Of a DNA stretch of 64,000 nt, positions 52,616 to 62,125 are shown piece by piece; the first letter of the stretch is position 1, and every line of letters starts with the position of its first letter. The DNA is taken from the NCBI GenBank assembly GCA_035487355.1, contig DATHMF010000027.1, positions 1 to 64,000 of the forward strand. The letters run 5' to 3'. The notes under the pieces were generated by a model, which was not told the origin of the DNA, did not search any database, and was given only the letters and a program-made list of their open reading frames with translations. The DNA comes from Terriglobales bacterium. Its GTDB lineage: Bacteria > Acidobacteriota > Terriglobia > Terriglobales > Acidobacteriaceae. The translations under genes were made by a program, and so were the position numbers.

Positions 52616-54337
52616 CTATTTCTGCAAATCCCGGCGCACATACGCAATTAACGTCACACCTGGCCGCAATTCATAAGAACCAATCCGCTCATACTTGTCG
52701 CCCAAGGTTTGTTGCAGTTCAGTTTCTTGCGTGTCTTCTCCGATGACCATGGCCTCTTCGGTGGGCGTCATGACCTTGCCCCAATAACCCGCATTAGGAA
52801 ATTCCCGCAGATACCACGGCAGCGGCCAGTAATCTGGAGCCGTAATCATGATGCCGGTTTTCTCTCCTTTGCCGCCGCGGGCCACAATCTCATTGATTTT
52901 GTCGAGCAAAGAAAATATCTGGCGCGTGGTGTGAGCGTAAACGTAGGCAACCGAATCATCATCGTAGCGGAAAAAACTGATGTCAATTGCCTGGTACGCA
53001 GAAACCGCGACGATGATCCCCGCTAAACCAACCAGCGCTACTCTCACTCGTTGCCGCTGGCTCTGCCGGAATTTGTTGTAAACCTCCTCGATACAATACC
53101 CACCGACAATCGCCAATGGGATGCTGATATTCAGGGTCAACCATGGCGTCTTATATGGAATCAGCGAATACGCTGCCAGAATTCCCATCGCCCAAAAACC
53201 AGCGAAGAGTACAAAGCGATTGTTCCCACGATACAAGGCCAGGGCAAAACCTGCGACGCCCAGCAATAGCGAGGGCATCTCCTCCTCCCATAGCCACAAA
53301 AGATAGGTGTAAATATCGTGCCGGTCGTCTGTTAGCCCGGTTCCCAGCCAAGTCCGGTAGGTGCCCACTGAATCGTAAATGCCTTTTGGGAAATTGGTGA
53401 AAAACGACGAGTACAGCAGAACATGAATGCTTAAAAACAGCACTAAGGCAATGAGGAGCAGGACCGCCAGTCTGCGTCTGCCGCCGAAACGAGCAACTAG
53501 CTCTTCCTGCGGGTTATCTTCTATATGTTCATCTCCACGGGAAGCCCGAACGCGGGACTTCCGTGCGCTCGCCTTCTGCTCACCCCTTCCCCAGGTTTTT
53601 CTCCAGGCCTGGTAAAGCACAGCGCACGCATACGCTAACCCCAGCACTGCGATCGAGATGATGGATGTCTCTTTGGTCGCTACCAGCAGCGCTGCACAAG
53701 CCGCACCCAGCATCAGGTAAATCGGACGTGTAGTCTCGTAGTAGCGCAGGGCAGCTACCACGATGCCCAGCGTGAAAAATACAAACGGAATCTCGTGGAT
53801 GAAGTAGCGGGAAAAATAAACTGCGCCGGGTGAGAGCGCCACCAGCACAGCCGCTCCCAGGGTTCCGTAGCTGCCCAGGTAGCGCCGCAATTGCAGGATA
53901 AGCCACAGTATCCCCACCCCAAAGATGGCTGGAACAATCCGCAGCGAAACCGTGCTCAGCCCCGCTTTGCCGTACAGGAGAGCATTCACCTTTGAAGTAA
54001 TCAGCGCCAGATAATACAAGCTCGGCCCGTGATAGTTCTCCGGATCGTACCGGTAATAGCCTTCGCGAAAGAGTTGCGTCATAAAGTTGCCATTGACGCC
54101 CTCGTCGTTATGCAGCGGCTTTGATTCCAGGTAGGTAAAACGCAGGCCTGCAGCCACGATCAAGATCGCTATGCTTGCCAGCCACCAGCGACGTCCTGAC
54201 AAGCCCACGCCTGAATCACTTTCCTCAATTGTGGCTTTTGTGTCGGCCGCTCGGGTTAGCGACGGCTGCGGTTCGATTGTTTCCTGCTCCTTTGCCGGAG
54301 TTTTGTTCAACAAATTACGGGTTCTAATATTACTCAT
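52616..54337 (-). CDS. TIGR03663-type glycosyltransferase (GT39/PMT-like membrane protein)
   Basis: 573 residues. A short cytoplasmic N-terminus is followed by about a dozen membrane segments and the GT-C fold start with the conserved acidic loop (KPLHNDEGVNGNFMTQLFREG, then YRYDPENYHGPSLYYLALI). This matches the TIGR03663 family, common in Acidobacteria and Actinobacteria. A long hydrophilic insert (KASARKSRVRASRGDEHIED) lies mid-protein. The start overlaps the stop of the upstream membrane gene by four bases. Probably transfers sugar from a lipid-linked donor to surface polymers. Confidence 0.82.
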   Translation of the reverse strand: MSNIRTRNLLNKTPAKEQETIEPQPSLTRAADTKATIEESDSGVGLSGRRWWLASIAILIVAAGLRFTYLESKPLHNDEGVNGNFMTQLFREGYYRYDPENYHGPSLYYLALITSKVNALLYGKAGLSTVSLRIVPAIFGVGILWLILQLRRYLGSYGTLGAAVLVALSPGAVYFSRYFIHEIPFVFFTLGIVVAALRYYETTRPIYLMLGAACAALLVATKETSIISIAVLGLAYACAVLYQAWRKTWGRGEQKASARKSRVRASRGDEHIEDNPQEELVARFGGRRRLAVLLLIALVLFLSIHVLLYSSFFTNFPKGIYDSVGTYRTWLGTGLTDDRHDIYTYLLWLWEEEMPSLLLGVAGFALALYRGNNRFVLFAGFWAMGILAAYSLIPYKTPWLTLNISIPLAIVGGYCIEEVYNKFRQSQRQRVRVALVGLAGIIVAVSAYQAIDISFFRYDDDSVAYVYAHTTRQIFSLLDKINEIVARGGKGEKTGIMITAPDYWPLPWYLREFPNAGYWGKVMTPTEEAMVIGEDTQETELQQTLGDKYERIGSYELRPGVTLIAYVRRDLQK

Positions 54338-56508
54338 CGCCCAGACTCGATTTTATAAAGACGATATTCGCCCGATTGTGCAATCACAGGAAACTGGTTC
54401 CAAAAATTCTCATTCACGCTCAGGTTGTTTCCATTCAGGTAATCGCGCTCCAGCGGGCTGAGCAAAACATAATTGACTTTGTAGCGCCGCAATATAGACA
54501 ACGCCTCGGGAGAACCGGAATAGATCTGCCGGATATCGCTTTCCCGCAACCCATAGTCCAGGCCACGCGACCAGATGCTTCCCGGATATCCCAGCAGCGA
54601 CCTTCTTCCCGTCAAAAACACCGGAGGATTATAAATAGGCGCATGCAGCACCAGCGCCCGCGGCTCGGTGCGCTGCAAAATCTGTTCCGCGATGGCAACA
54701 CCATCCGAATCGAACTCGCGATATTCCGTCGTGCCAGTTAAGACCCGCGCGATGTCCAGCATCCCGGCCAGTGTGAGGACTGCCAGCAAAGTCGCCGCGG
54801 CCCAGCGCCACTTTGCTTCTCTGAACCACGAGGCCAGCATGAGCGCCACCAGTGGCGCGGAGGCCACATACCAGTAAAAGAGGACTTTGATGTTGTCCCA
54901 CGCCCACGGGGCCAGCTTCATGAGGTTCGGTACGAGGAAGCACAGCAGAAACGGTAGATAGAAGCGCAATAATTTTGAAGAGACCAGGTCGCGCCCTTGC
55001 TTGCGCCAAAAAATTGCCGCGATCAGCAGCGGGATGAAAGCTCCAGTATTGGCCAGCCAGAACCAGATTGCATTATTGTTGCCCCGGTCCCAGCCCACCG
55101 CCCAGCCCCAAAACGTTTGCGCGTTGATTCCGCTGCGGTGCGTGGGCCACAAAATCTCGGGCAAGGCGATCACCAGCGCAGGCACAAAAAACGCAATCCA
55201 GGCGCGCCACTGCGGGAACAAAAGCGCCAGGCATCCCGCCATTCCCATGACCACGATGAAGCTGTGGGCATGCACCAGCGGCAACATTCCTGCAAACACA
55301 CCGGCTGCGATCATGCGGCGGCGAACCGCAGAAGCGGGAGACGCAATATCTTCCTTCGACACCACTGCATTTTCGGCCTCCACTCCGGGTTGGATCGCAA
55401 CTGCAGTCGCTTCGCCGGATGATTGCGCTTTAGTGGCTTTGCTTGAAACTCGTTTCGGAGTGGGAGCCGAAGTTGGAACTGAAACCGAAACCGCTTCCCA
55501 ATTCTTTGGCGCTGGATTCTTTCTGGTGCCGGTGCTGGTGGAAGCCGGCGTCTGCCACGCTGTCTGATTCTGTTCTCCGTCGTTCAAAGCCAGCCACCAC
55601 TGCGAAAATATAAACACTGCCAGCGGCACGCCGAACAGGATGCTGCGCTGGGGTATAAACAACGTTGTCAAAGAGTTGCCCCAGCGCCAGATCGTATCCC
55701 CCGCGATGGTGTAATCGCGCGGAAGATGTTGCAGCACCCCTATGAGACCGGAGTCTCCGGCCTGCGCATCGCCTAACAGCAGCCACCACCCCAGCCCACC
55801 GCTCAATAAAATAAGAATCGGCGCAATCACTCCGGCCAGCCGGTCGCGGGTCAACTGCAAAGTCCAGTAATGCATCATGCCCACCAGGACCAGACCCAAG
55901 GCGAAGTTCTGGATCCACATCGCGAAGATCAATGACGCGCCGCTGCGCACCAGCATAGCGGTGAGAAAATCCGCGAGGAAAGGATAGGCAAAGCGCACCC
56001 CGGAAAAAGCCGGATCCTCGGGCGGAAAGTTCTGGCCGTGGGCGAAGCTGGAGATGATCTGCAGGTGAAAGGGCAAATCGCCCAGATTATTGGTAAAGCC
56101 GGTATAAATGCCATCCGCGCGCTGAAACATGACGTCGCCAAAAATCACTCCCAACAGTACCGCAACTGATATATAGAAGATGGCGTAACCGCTCGCCGCC
56201 CTTCCAGGATGCAAAACCGCTTGCTTGGTTCCCTGCCAAGTCTCCCCCAGATCGCTTGCAACCTGCGATCTATAGCCTGCCCTTAACAGTAAAAGCCAAG
56301 GAAGTGAAACCAGACCGGCGGCAATCCCAATGGATTCGTGGTTCAGTCCCAAAAACGAGGCCGCAACAAAACCCACCGTTGCGAGGAGGACAAAGCCAGT
56401 GCATGTGCCGCCACAGAGGCGGGCGGCAAAATGCATTCTTGAACAATACACATAAGTAAGAAGTGTGCCGCTGGCAATGGCTATTAATAATATGAGGATG
56501 GGAAGCAC
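54334..56508 (-). CDS. Large multi-spanning membrane protein, GT-C-like
   Basis: 724 residues with roughly 15 hydrophobic segments. Recognisable pieces are DLPFHLQIISSFAHGQNFPPEDPAFSG (acidic periplasmic loop typical of GT-C enzymes), RSGASLIFAMWIQNFALGLV, FIPQRSILFGVPLAVFIF and a C-terminal soluble part with APIYNPPVFLTGRRSLLGYPG and YNYVLLSPLERDYLN-like text. A Ser/Thr/Ala/Pro-rich loop of ~90 residues sits after the middle spans. It ends four bases inside the next gene, so the two are translated together and probably act in one glycosylation step. Confidence 0.7.
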   Translation of the reverse strand: MLPILILLIAIASGTLLTYVYCSRMHFAARLCGGTCTGFVLLATVGFVAASFLGLNHESIGIAAGLVSLPWLLLLRAGYRSQVASDLGETWQGTKQAVLHPGRAASGYAIFYISVAVLLGVIFGDVMFQRADGIYTGFTNNLGDLPFHLQIISSFAHGQNFPPEDPAFSGVRFAYPFLADFLTAMLVRSGASLIFAMWIQNFALGLVLVGMMHYWTLQLTRDRLAGVIAPILILLSGGLGWWLLLGDAQAGDSGLIGVLQHLPRDYTIAGDTIWRWGNSLTTLFIPQRSILFGVPLAVFIFSQWWLALNDGEQNQTAWQTPASTSTGTRKNPAPKNWEAVSVSVPTSAPTPKRVSSKATKAQSSGEATAVAIQPGVEAENAVVSKEDIASPASAVRRRMIAAGVFAGMLPLVHAHSFIVVMGMAGCLALLFPQWRAWIAFFVPALVIALPEILWPTHRSGINAQTFWGWAVGWDRGNNNAIWFWLANTGAFIPLLIAAIFWRKQGRDLVSSKLLRFYLPFLLCFLVPNLMKLAPWAWDNIKVLFYWYVASAPLVALMLASWFREAKWRWAAATLLAVLTLAGMLDIARVLTGTTEYREFDSDGVAIAEQILQRTEPRALVLHAPIYNPPVFLTGRRSLLGYPGSIWSRGLDYGLRESDIRQIYSGSPEALSILRRYKVNYVLLSPLERDYLNGNNLSVNENFWNQFPVIAQSGEYRLYKIESGR

Positions 56509-56584
56509 GGTTTTGGGGTTATTTCGTTGGCTGCATTATATCTCGTAGGCCAAACTTGAAAACTTGAATTTTTAGTGGGGATTT

Positions 56585-56642
56585 CAAAAACAAAAGCAAC
56601 AGCAAAAGCCTACCGCGGATTTTCACGGATCACGCGGATTGA
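56585..56642. repeat. CCGCGGATTT-type dispersed repeat (family member 1)
   Basis: Contains CAAAAGCAACAGCAAAAGCC and ACCGCGGATTTTCACGGATC. The same words in either orientation recur near 58872-58912, 59992-60021, 62136-62188 and 62621-62673, always intergenic. Confidence 0.55.
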
Positions 56643-56762
56643 AAGGCAGTTCTCAGTTCCGGTAAAAGTACCGGCAAACTGAGTCCTCAGTCGACAGTCC
56701 TCAAGCTTTCGCTGTTGCCAGACACAATGACTCAATGACCCAATGACTCAATCAACAATGAC

Positions 56763-57299
56763 TTATTTCTTCTTCTCCGCTGGAGTCCGATAGCGCTTGG
56801 CGAGTTTTACGAACTCATCGGCGACGCTGGCAGCGCCAAGGGGTCCTGAGAACGGCCCTTCGCCTTGACCGGCCAGCAGCACCATGGTGGTGTTCTGGTG
56901 CTTCAGTTCGAAAGGATAATCCCATGCAAAGGTATAGCCCACCACAAGCACCACGTCGGCGACGTTGGGGTCATCTACGATGCGGATATTCAACGCCTCG
57001 AAATCGTCGTTTCTCGCGAGCGCGGACTTCATCAAGTCGCTGCCGAAATAGGTGGCCTCCCGCGCGTCCACATACATAGTTCTGAAACGCCGCAAGATGA
57101 AATCTCGATCTTTCGAGTTTTTCAGGGCGTCTGACCTATCGGACATCTCGTCTGATGTCGTCGCAGGCACCAGCTCGCCGGGCGCACTGCTCGAGTGACT
57201 GTCGCTTTGCGCGAAGCAGACCAGCGATGAGCCTGTGAGAATAAAAATGAGAAGCAATAAAAGAGTCAGCTTGATACTCAGTCTTGAACAAAGATGCAT
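56763..57299 (-). CDS. Secreted protein of unknown function
   Basis: 178 residues from the ATG at 57299 with GGAGG nine bases upstream. Signal peptide (LSIKLTLLLLLIFILTGSSLVCFAQS). The mature part has DRDFILRRFRTMYVDAREATYFGSDLMKSAL, EALNIRIVDDPNVADVVLVVGYTFAWDYPFEL and VADEFVKLAKRYRTP. It resembles the 'fragile-region' secreted proteins frequent in Acidobacteria but no catalytic motif is evident. Periplasmic location is expected. Confidence 0.65.
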   Translation of the reverse strand: MHLCSRLSIKLTLLLLLIFILTGSSLVCFAQSDSHSSSAPGELVPATTSDEMSDRSDALKNSKDRDFILRRFRTMYVDAREATYFGSDLMKSALARNDDFEALNIRIVDDPNVADVVLVVGYTFAWDYPFELKHQNTTMVLLAGQGEGPFSGPLGAASVADEFVKLAKRYRTPAEKKK

Positions 57300-57494
57300 G
57301 GTTGGTTCCTCCTGTGCCCCCCAGCATCGCTGATCAGCAAAAAACCGGCAATACACGACGGGTAAATTAGAGATCAACTCACTCTAATCCAGAGGTAAAT
57401 TCATAAGTATTTGATTTTTAAAAGTTTACCTCAGAGGACGCGATTGCTGGAAAGGCTACGGCTGAAATCAAAAAGTGTCTTTGTAGTTTGCACC

Positions 57495-58181
57495 TTATCG
57501 CTGCTCCTCTTGCGATTGTCTTCCTGAGGACTCGGAACTGAGGACTGAGGCCTTCTTACGGCTTCGACGCCACCAGACGACAGCCGCAGCCAGGCCGCTC
57601 AGCACCAGCGCCGGGAGCGGCGTCACAAAAGCGGCGTTCATACTCATGGCCAGAGAGCTACGTGCCCGATGAAACTTGGGTTTGAATTCGCGCGCTGATG
57701 CTTCATACCAGCTCTCGTTGGTGACATCGTCGAAGATGGAAGCATCCAGGTGGATCTGCTGATGGCCATCGGGCAGAGACGCAACTTTCAGACTGGCGAA
57801 GACCGGCTCATCACCATTCTGCGGGGCGCGCAACTTCTGGTCTATCTCCTCGGCCTCTCCCGCTGGCACCAGAAAGGTGTAGTCCGTGTGTTCTTTGGTA
57901 AACGCCGCCAGATTTTCCTGCTGCACCACGCTGGCATCAAGGCCTGAGCGTAAAGTACACCTGATCTCTACCCGGGAAAGGGTCTCATTCTTGGGCGGCT
58001 CATAGTGCGAGGTAATGACCAGAACGGGAAACCGGTCGGGAATGGGGGTACTCACCGCACTGCGGTACTGGCTGCCATAAATTATCAATCCGACAAAAAC
58101 GATGAGACAGGCCACCGGAAAGTAGATGGCCGTAAGTCCCAGCCAGGCTAGGCCCGCCTTGACAACATCTCTGAGTCTCAT
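57495..58181 (-). CDS. Membrane protein with two spans and a periplasmic domain
   Basis: 228 residues. First span around AWLGLTAIYFPVACLIVFVGLIIYG; an extracytoplasmic beta-rich domain (residues ~45-170, e.g. VLVITSHYEPPKNETLSRVEIRC and DGHQQIHLDASIFDDV); second span near FVTPLPALVLSGLAAAVVWW followed by a short basic-polar tail. No known domain recognised. It precedes the 178-residue secreted protein in the same direction after 195 bp. Confidence 0.65.
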   Translation of the reverse strand: MRLRDVVKAGLAWLGLTAIYFPVACLIVFVGLIIYGSQYRSAVSTPIPDRFPVLVITSHYEPPKNETLSRVEIRCTLRSGLDASVVQQENLAAFTKEHTDYTFLVPAGEAEEIDQKLRAPQNGDEPVFASLKVASLPDGHQQIHLDASIFDDVTNESWYEASAREFKPKFHRARSSLAMSMNAAFVTPLPALVLSGLAAAVVWWRRSRKKASVLSSESSGRQSQEEQR

Positions 58182-58329
58182 CCGCTGGCGGTATTGTACG
58201 CCGGGGGAGCAAAAACTTACCGCGAATTTAGAGAGAGAAAGGCCTTTGTTTTCCCTCTGCGTTTCTCAGCGCCCACTGCGGTTAAGCTGTTGCTTTTGTT
58301 TTCGCTTTTGAAACTCGAAACTGCCCTTC

Positions 58330-58722
58330 CTAGGTGCAGGTAAGCATGGCGGTGCCGCTGACGGTCATCGAAGTATTGTTCACGCCAGAGCCAACTGTGA
58401 ACTGGAGGTTGGCTGGGGCAGTGGCCGTGATCGTGGCTGTTCCCGGTATCTTGCAGGTCGCCATCCCGAGGCTGTTGATGGATGCCACTGGAATGTTCGA
58501 CGACGACCAGGAGAGACCGTCAGCCAAAACCAGCATCCGGCTCTGATTATTGCTGAAGTTTCCCGTAGCGGTGAACCCAACGGTACCCTGCGAACTGCTG
58601 GCTGCAGTGGCCGTTGAAGGAGTGACCGTAACGCTCTGAATGGTTGGGTGGCCGGCACCGCATCCAATCACCAGGGTTGCGATGAGAACTAAAGCGAGTG
58701 AAACGATACAAGACTTAATCAT
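58330..58722 (-). CDS. Small lipoprotein with Ig-like (Big_2-type) domain
   Basis: 130 residues. Lipobox LVIGCGAG gives a lipidated Cys after a hydrophobic signal. The mature part, SVTVTPSTATAASSSQGTVGF, SRMLVLADGLSWSSSNIPVASI and GMATCKIPGTATITATAPANL, follows the Big_2-type pattern with an intradomain Cys pair. Likely anchored to a membrane, exposing a small adhesin-like module. Confidence 0.7.
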   Translation of the reverse strand: MIKSCIVSLALVLIATLVIGCGAGHPTIQSVTVTPSTATAASSSQGTVGFTATGNFSNNQSRMLVLADGLSWSSSNIPVASINSLGMATCKIPGTATITATAPANLQFTVGSGVNNTSMTVSGTAMLTCT

Positions 58723-58871
58723 AGTTACTTAGAACGTTAGAGCTACGCCGGGGTTGTCCGGGAAAACAGTTTCGAGTTTCAAGTTTCGGGGTTCAAGTTG
58801 GTAACGCAAGAGCTTTGACCACAGAGGCATCGAGACATAGAGGAAAAACTTTCGCTGAGAAACAGTTTTCT

Positions 58872-58915
58872 AAATCCGCGTTGATCCGTGAAATCCGCGG
58901 TAAGCTTTTGTTCTT
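58872..58915. repeat. CCGCGGATTT-type dispersed repeat (family member 2)
   Basis: AAATCCGCGTTGATCCGTG and AAATCCGCGGTAAGCTTTTG, complement of the member at 56585. Confidence 0.5.
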
Positions 58916-58948
58916 TTCTGGCAACTGGCGGCTGGCAACTGACAACTG

Positions 58949-59926
58949 CTATTCGAAGAGATGCGCAACTCCAGCCTTGAACTCCTCCCAGGCCATACTC
59001 AATTGGGCCGCGAAGTTTGGGCGTGGGTTGCGTTCGATTTGTTCAACCTGACGAAATCCAGTGGGAACAGCAAACAGCGCAGGATCCAATGGGCGCTGCT
59101 CCAGCGAGGTCACCTGGGTTTGGCTGATGGAGGTATGCGTTTGCGTCGTACCATCGGGGAGCACAATGGTTTGCGATGAAGTAAATTTCAAGTCAACCGG
59201 AGCTCCGGTTTCCGGGTCGCCATGAGACACGAATTCTATCTTCTCACCTGGCGCATTTCCGGCAGACAGGTAGGAGAATCCTCGCTTGCCTTCGGGCCAT
59301 TTCATATCGCAGGAAATACGCGTATCAAGATCTATATACCACCCGTCGCTCGCGGATTCGTAGGCCGTGGCTTTTGAGCCTGCCAGTGGGACCGACCGGC
59401 TCGTGATCATAACGTGCCTTGCGGTGTGACCGAAGATTTGCTTTCTCTCTCCGGTATCTACCGTGGTGGTTTCAATTCGCAACGTGGCATTGCCTGCCTT
59501 GGCCACCTGCGGAGTTCTCTGCTGCATCGCGTCCATCTCCGCTTTGCTGAGACGGAGAGGCTTGGGCGGATAAGCCATCGCCTCGTATTCGTTTTTATCC
59601 AGATTTAACTCGAAGGCCTGCCCCAGATCGCAGCGGGTAATGGCCACAAGATGCGGACCGTAGCTCATATCCATGGAACCATCGCTGCGCGGAGAGCCTT
59701 GTGCATTACGATACTCGCGCCGCCTGCGGTCGCCCTGGATGTAAGTGGTCTGCTCGCTGGGCATCCCTGCAAAAGTATTGCGTACAGTTATCTTCAAGCC
59801 AGATGGTAAGCCAGGTGTTACCTGAGCATTCATGCCGCTTGCTGCCTGAGGCTTTGCATCAGGAAGGTTTGCCGCCAGAAGCAATGGAATTCCGAGAAGC
59901 AAAAGACAAAAAGATGAGAGACGCAT
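58949..59926 (-). CDS. Secreted protein of unknown function
   Basis: 325 residues. Signal peptide (SSFCLLLLGIPLLLAANLPDA). The rest is beta-rich and polar: VRNTFAGMPSEQTTYIQGDRRRREYRN, VAITRCDLGQAFELNLDKNEYEAMAYP, TVDTGERKQIFGHTARHVMITSR, GWYIDLDTRISCDMKWPEG and LDPALFAVPTGFRQVEQIE. These resemble DUF4412-like outer-envelope proteins; the link is weak. Two Cys could pair. Confidence 0.65.
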   Translation of the reverse strand: MRLSSFCLLLLGIPLLLAANLPDAKPQAASGMNAQVTPGLPSGLKITVRNTFAGMPSEQTTYIQGDRRRREYRNAQGSPRSDGSMDMSYGPHLVAITRCDLGQAFELNLDKNEYEAMAYPPKPLRLSKAEMDAMQQRTPQVAKAGNATLRIETTTVDTGERKQIFGHTARHVMITSRSVPLAGSKATAYESASDGWYIDLDTRISCDMKWPEGKRGFSYLSAGNAPGEKIEFVSHGDPETGAPVDLKFTSSQTIVLPDGTTQTHTSISQTQVTSLEQRPLDPALFAVPTGFRQVEQIERNPRPNFAAQLSMAWEEFKAGVAHLFE

Positions 59927-60120
59927 AAGGGACCTCCGCGACGCCCATAGGGGACTTCAGGAAAATATACTACAAAACAGCCCTGAAGGTTTTCGCCGCA
60001 GATCAACACGGATTTACGCGAATCTCTTTCTAGTCTGTCATCCTGAGCCGTAGGCGAAGGACCCCGAGGATGCGTGCACTACGAAGCACACCCACTTTCG
60101 CAATCTGATAAGCTCGGCCT

Positions 60121-60660
60121 ATGGCCGTGTTTGGTCAGCAGGAAGAATACAAAAACCGTCTGGACTGGCAGATTCTCCGCGACGGGAGCATTGCCCTGTA
60201 CTTGCGGCAGGAATACCTTAACGAAGACGCTGACTGGCTGCGGCAGCACGATTATCAGGTCTTTGCTTGCGACTGTACGCAATGGACCACCGAAGAAGCC
60301 ATGCACACAGGTTTTCAGCGGACGCTCTCTTTCCCTGACTACTACGGCAAAAATGCAGACGCCCTCAAGGATTGCCTTTACGACCTGCCGGTGCCTGAGA
60401 CGGGCGGAATGGCCCTGGTATTAAACCGCTTTGACGCCTACGCCAAAGGCACAGGCATGCCGCTCATGCATTCGAAACGGACAGAAGCCGAAGTCGTGCT
60501 CGATATTCTCGCAGGCGCTTCAAGAGATTTCCTGCTGACAGGCAGGCGGTTCTTGACGCTCGTGCAATCAAATGATCCGCATCTCCGGTTTGAGAGGCTC
60601 GGCGGAATGACGACGCAATGGAACCGGCGCGAGTGGCTGAATAAGAACAGGGGAGTCTAA
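60121..60660 (+). CDS. Barstar family protein (barnase inhibitor-like)
   Basis: 179 residues. The central part has the barstar signature: DYQVFACDCTQWTTEEAMHTGFQ and SFPDYYGKNADALKDCLYDL, containing the Asp/Tyr/Asn region that covers a ribonuclease active site. The protein is about twice the size of classical barstar (89 residues). No ribonuclease or polymorphic-toxin gene is beside it in the window, so it may protect against an incoming toxin or do something else. Confidence 0.82.
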   Translation: MAVFGQQEEYKNRLDWQILRDGSIALYLRQEYLNEDADWLRQHDYQVFACDCTQWTTEEAMHTGFQRTLSFPDYYGKNADALKDCLYDLPVPETGGMALVLNRFDAYAKGTGMPLMHSKRTEAEVVLDILAGASRDFLLTGRRFLTLVQSNDPHLRFERLGGMTTQWNRREWLNKNRGV

Positions 60661-60725
60661 AAATAGTTCTCTGTTCTCAATTCCCATTCTCAACGAAAGG
60701 CAAAACTCACTGGGGATTTCAGAAT

Positions 60726-60757
60726 ATCAAGCCGTGGTATCGCTTCCACGGCTTGAT
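60726..60757. terminator. Strong hairpin between convergent genes
   Basis: A 12-bp perfect stem (60726-60737 and 60746-60757; core TCAAGCCGTGG) with an 8-nt loop lies between the convergent barstar gene and the next leftward gene. A terminator is likely although a long T-run is missing. Confidence 0.6.
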
Positions 60758-60813
60758 CTCCGATACCAGCTGCCTTCTGTTTTCCTTGCAGCTTGGAGCT
60801 GTTTTTGTGGTTT

Positions 60814-61395
60814 TTACTTCTTATCCTTCTTGTGATGACTGTCCACACTAGCGTCGGCGCTGGTGTTGGAGTTGAGGGTTAAGTCGTTGACGGCGCGCTT
60901 GTGGCCGCGCGTCTCCGTTTCTGAGTTTGCATGGGTATTGCTGTCGGCCCGCGTGGAACTGCTGCCTCCCGCATTAACGTTCACATCGGCCCGGGTGTCG
61001 GAGTTCACACCCAGTGCGGCGCCCGAGTCAGACCTTTCATGTCTTGCGTGATCAGCTCTTTCTTTTCTGTCTTTGTCTGCGCGTTCTTTTCTTTCTCTAT
61101 CTGCTTCTTTTCTTTCCTTCTCCAGCCGCTTTTTTTCAGCCTTCGTCATGGTTTCTGTGTTGGCTGTGGCTCGGGTCGCGGAATGCAGGCTGCCATTCAC
61201 GTTGCTATCCAGATTTGTGCCAACCCGCGTCGTGGAATCGAGCGTGCCATTGACGGCGCCGGTCTGGCTGCCAACATTGCCTACCGCGCCAGTCGTGCTT
61301 TGCACGGCGCCACCCACTCCTAACTGCGCCCCGGCGCAGAGCGTCATGCCAAGCAGCGCCGCCGAAGTCAGGACGAGCATTTTGCCGTATCTCAT
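60814..61395 (-). CDS. Secreted low-complexity protein with charged coiled-coil segment
   Basis: 193 residues. Signal peptide (MLVLTSAALLGMTLCAGA). The mature protein has Thr/Ser/Asn-rich imperfect repeats (GAVQSTTGAVGNVGSQTGAV), then a dense Lys/Glu/Arg/Asp helix (KAEKKRLEKERKEADRERK), then Asn/Asp/Thr-rich repeats and a His/Lys tail. AAAAGGAGA is ten bases before the ATG. It looks like an envelope stress or cell-surface filler protein; function unknown. Confidence 0.65.
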   Translation of the reverse strand: MRYGKMLVLTSAALLGMTLCAGAQLGVGGAVQSTTGAVGNVGSQTGAVNGTLDSTTRVGTNLDSNVNGSLHSATRATANTETMTKAEKKRLEKERKEADRERKERADKDRKERADHARHERSDSGAALGVNSDTRADVNVNAGGSSSTRADSNTHANSETETRGHKRAVNDLTLNSNTSADASVDSHHKKDKK

Positions 61396-61680
61396 TTTGG
61401 TTGTCTCCTTTTACCAAAAAATTTCTATCTCGAAATCAGCTCACGATGAGAGTAAGTGCAAAATCCGTGCCAAAGCCCCGAAATCACATGTAAGTTGCTG
61501 AAAACAAGAGGGTTTCGGAATCGCACTGAACTTGAAACAAGAAGAAGAAATTACCTAGTCTCGACAAAACTTTCATCACCCGCAGAGCTGCCCTCTACAT
61601 GCTCAGGCAGGCCCAGCGCAGAGATAAAGACAAAAGTGAACGCAGAGGACGCCGGAAAACGCAGAGGAAAGAATACCAAT

Positions 61681-61955
61681 TGATATCACTCTGATATCAA
61701 AACATTGCTTTTCCCGGAAACGCAGGTCATCATTGTGGCAGGCGTGCGTGCACGTTATGCATTCAAGAATGCGGGGCTTTTTGCAGCCCTTCAGGTCTTT
61801 GACAATTCGCTGTCCGTATGCGGTTGTTTTTTCCTGAGGACTGAGGACTGACCAGCAGCAAGTCCCTCACCCGGGATCGCTTTTCGCCAATAACGACGCA
61901 GGTCAGACGCGCTTTTGGGCACTTAAAACACTGGCTAGCAAGTGGGGGCCTCAAT
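61681..61955 (-). repeat. Dispersed repeat element, copy B (long form, inverted to copy A)
   Basis: Reading leftward it repeats copy A: ACTTGCT motifs (complement AGCAAGT at 61857-61863 and 61937-61943) 80 bp apart, the GCATTC-AA-GAATGC palindrome at 61759-61772, and two TGATATCA sites at 61681-61688 and 61692-61699, 11 bp apart. Similarity to copy A extends over nearly the entire length with small gaps. Confidence 0.75.
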
Positions 61956-62019
61956 CCACTCTGAAAATCAGCAGCAAGAGCTTTTGCGGTTGTTTTTCCT
62001 GAGGACTGACAACTGAGGA

Positions 62020-62125
62020 CTGACCAGCAGCAAGTCCCCCACTCCAACTCGACTATCGCCAGTAATGACGCGGGGCAGACGGCGTTTTGGGGACTCCAAC
62101 CATAAGCTAGCAAGTGGGGGCCTCA
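62020..62125 (-). repeat. Dispersed repeat element, copy C (core only)
   Basis: A core-only copy in the same orientation as B, 80 bp between AGCAAGT motifs at 62029-62035 and 62109-62115. The bordering CCCCCACT/AGTGGGGG complementarity is perfect here. The tail with the TGATATCA sites is missing. Confidence 0.7.
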
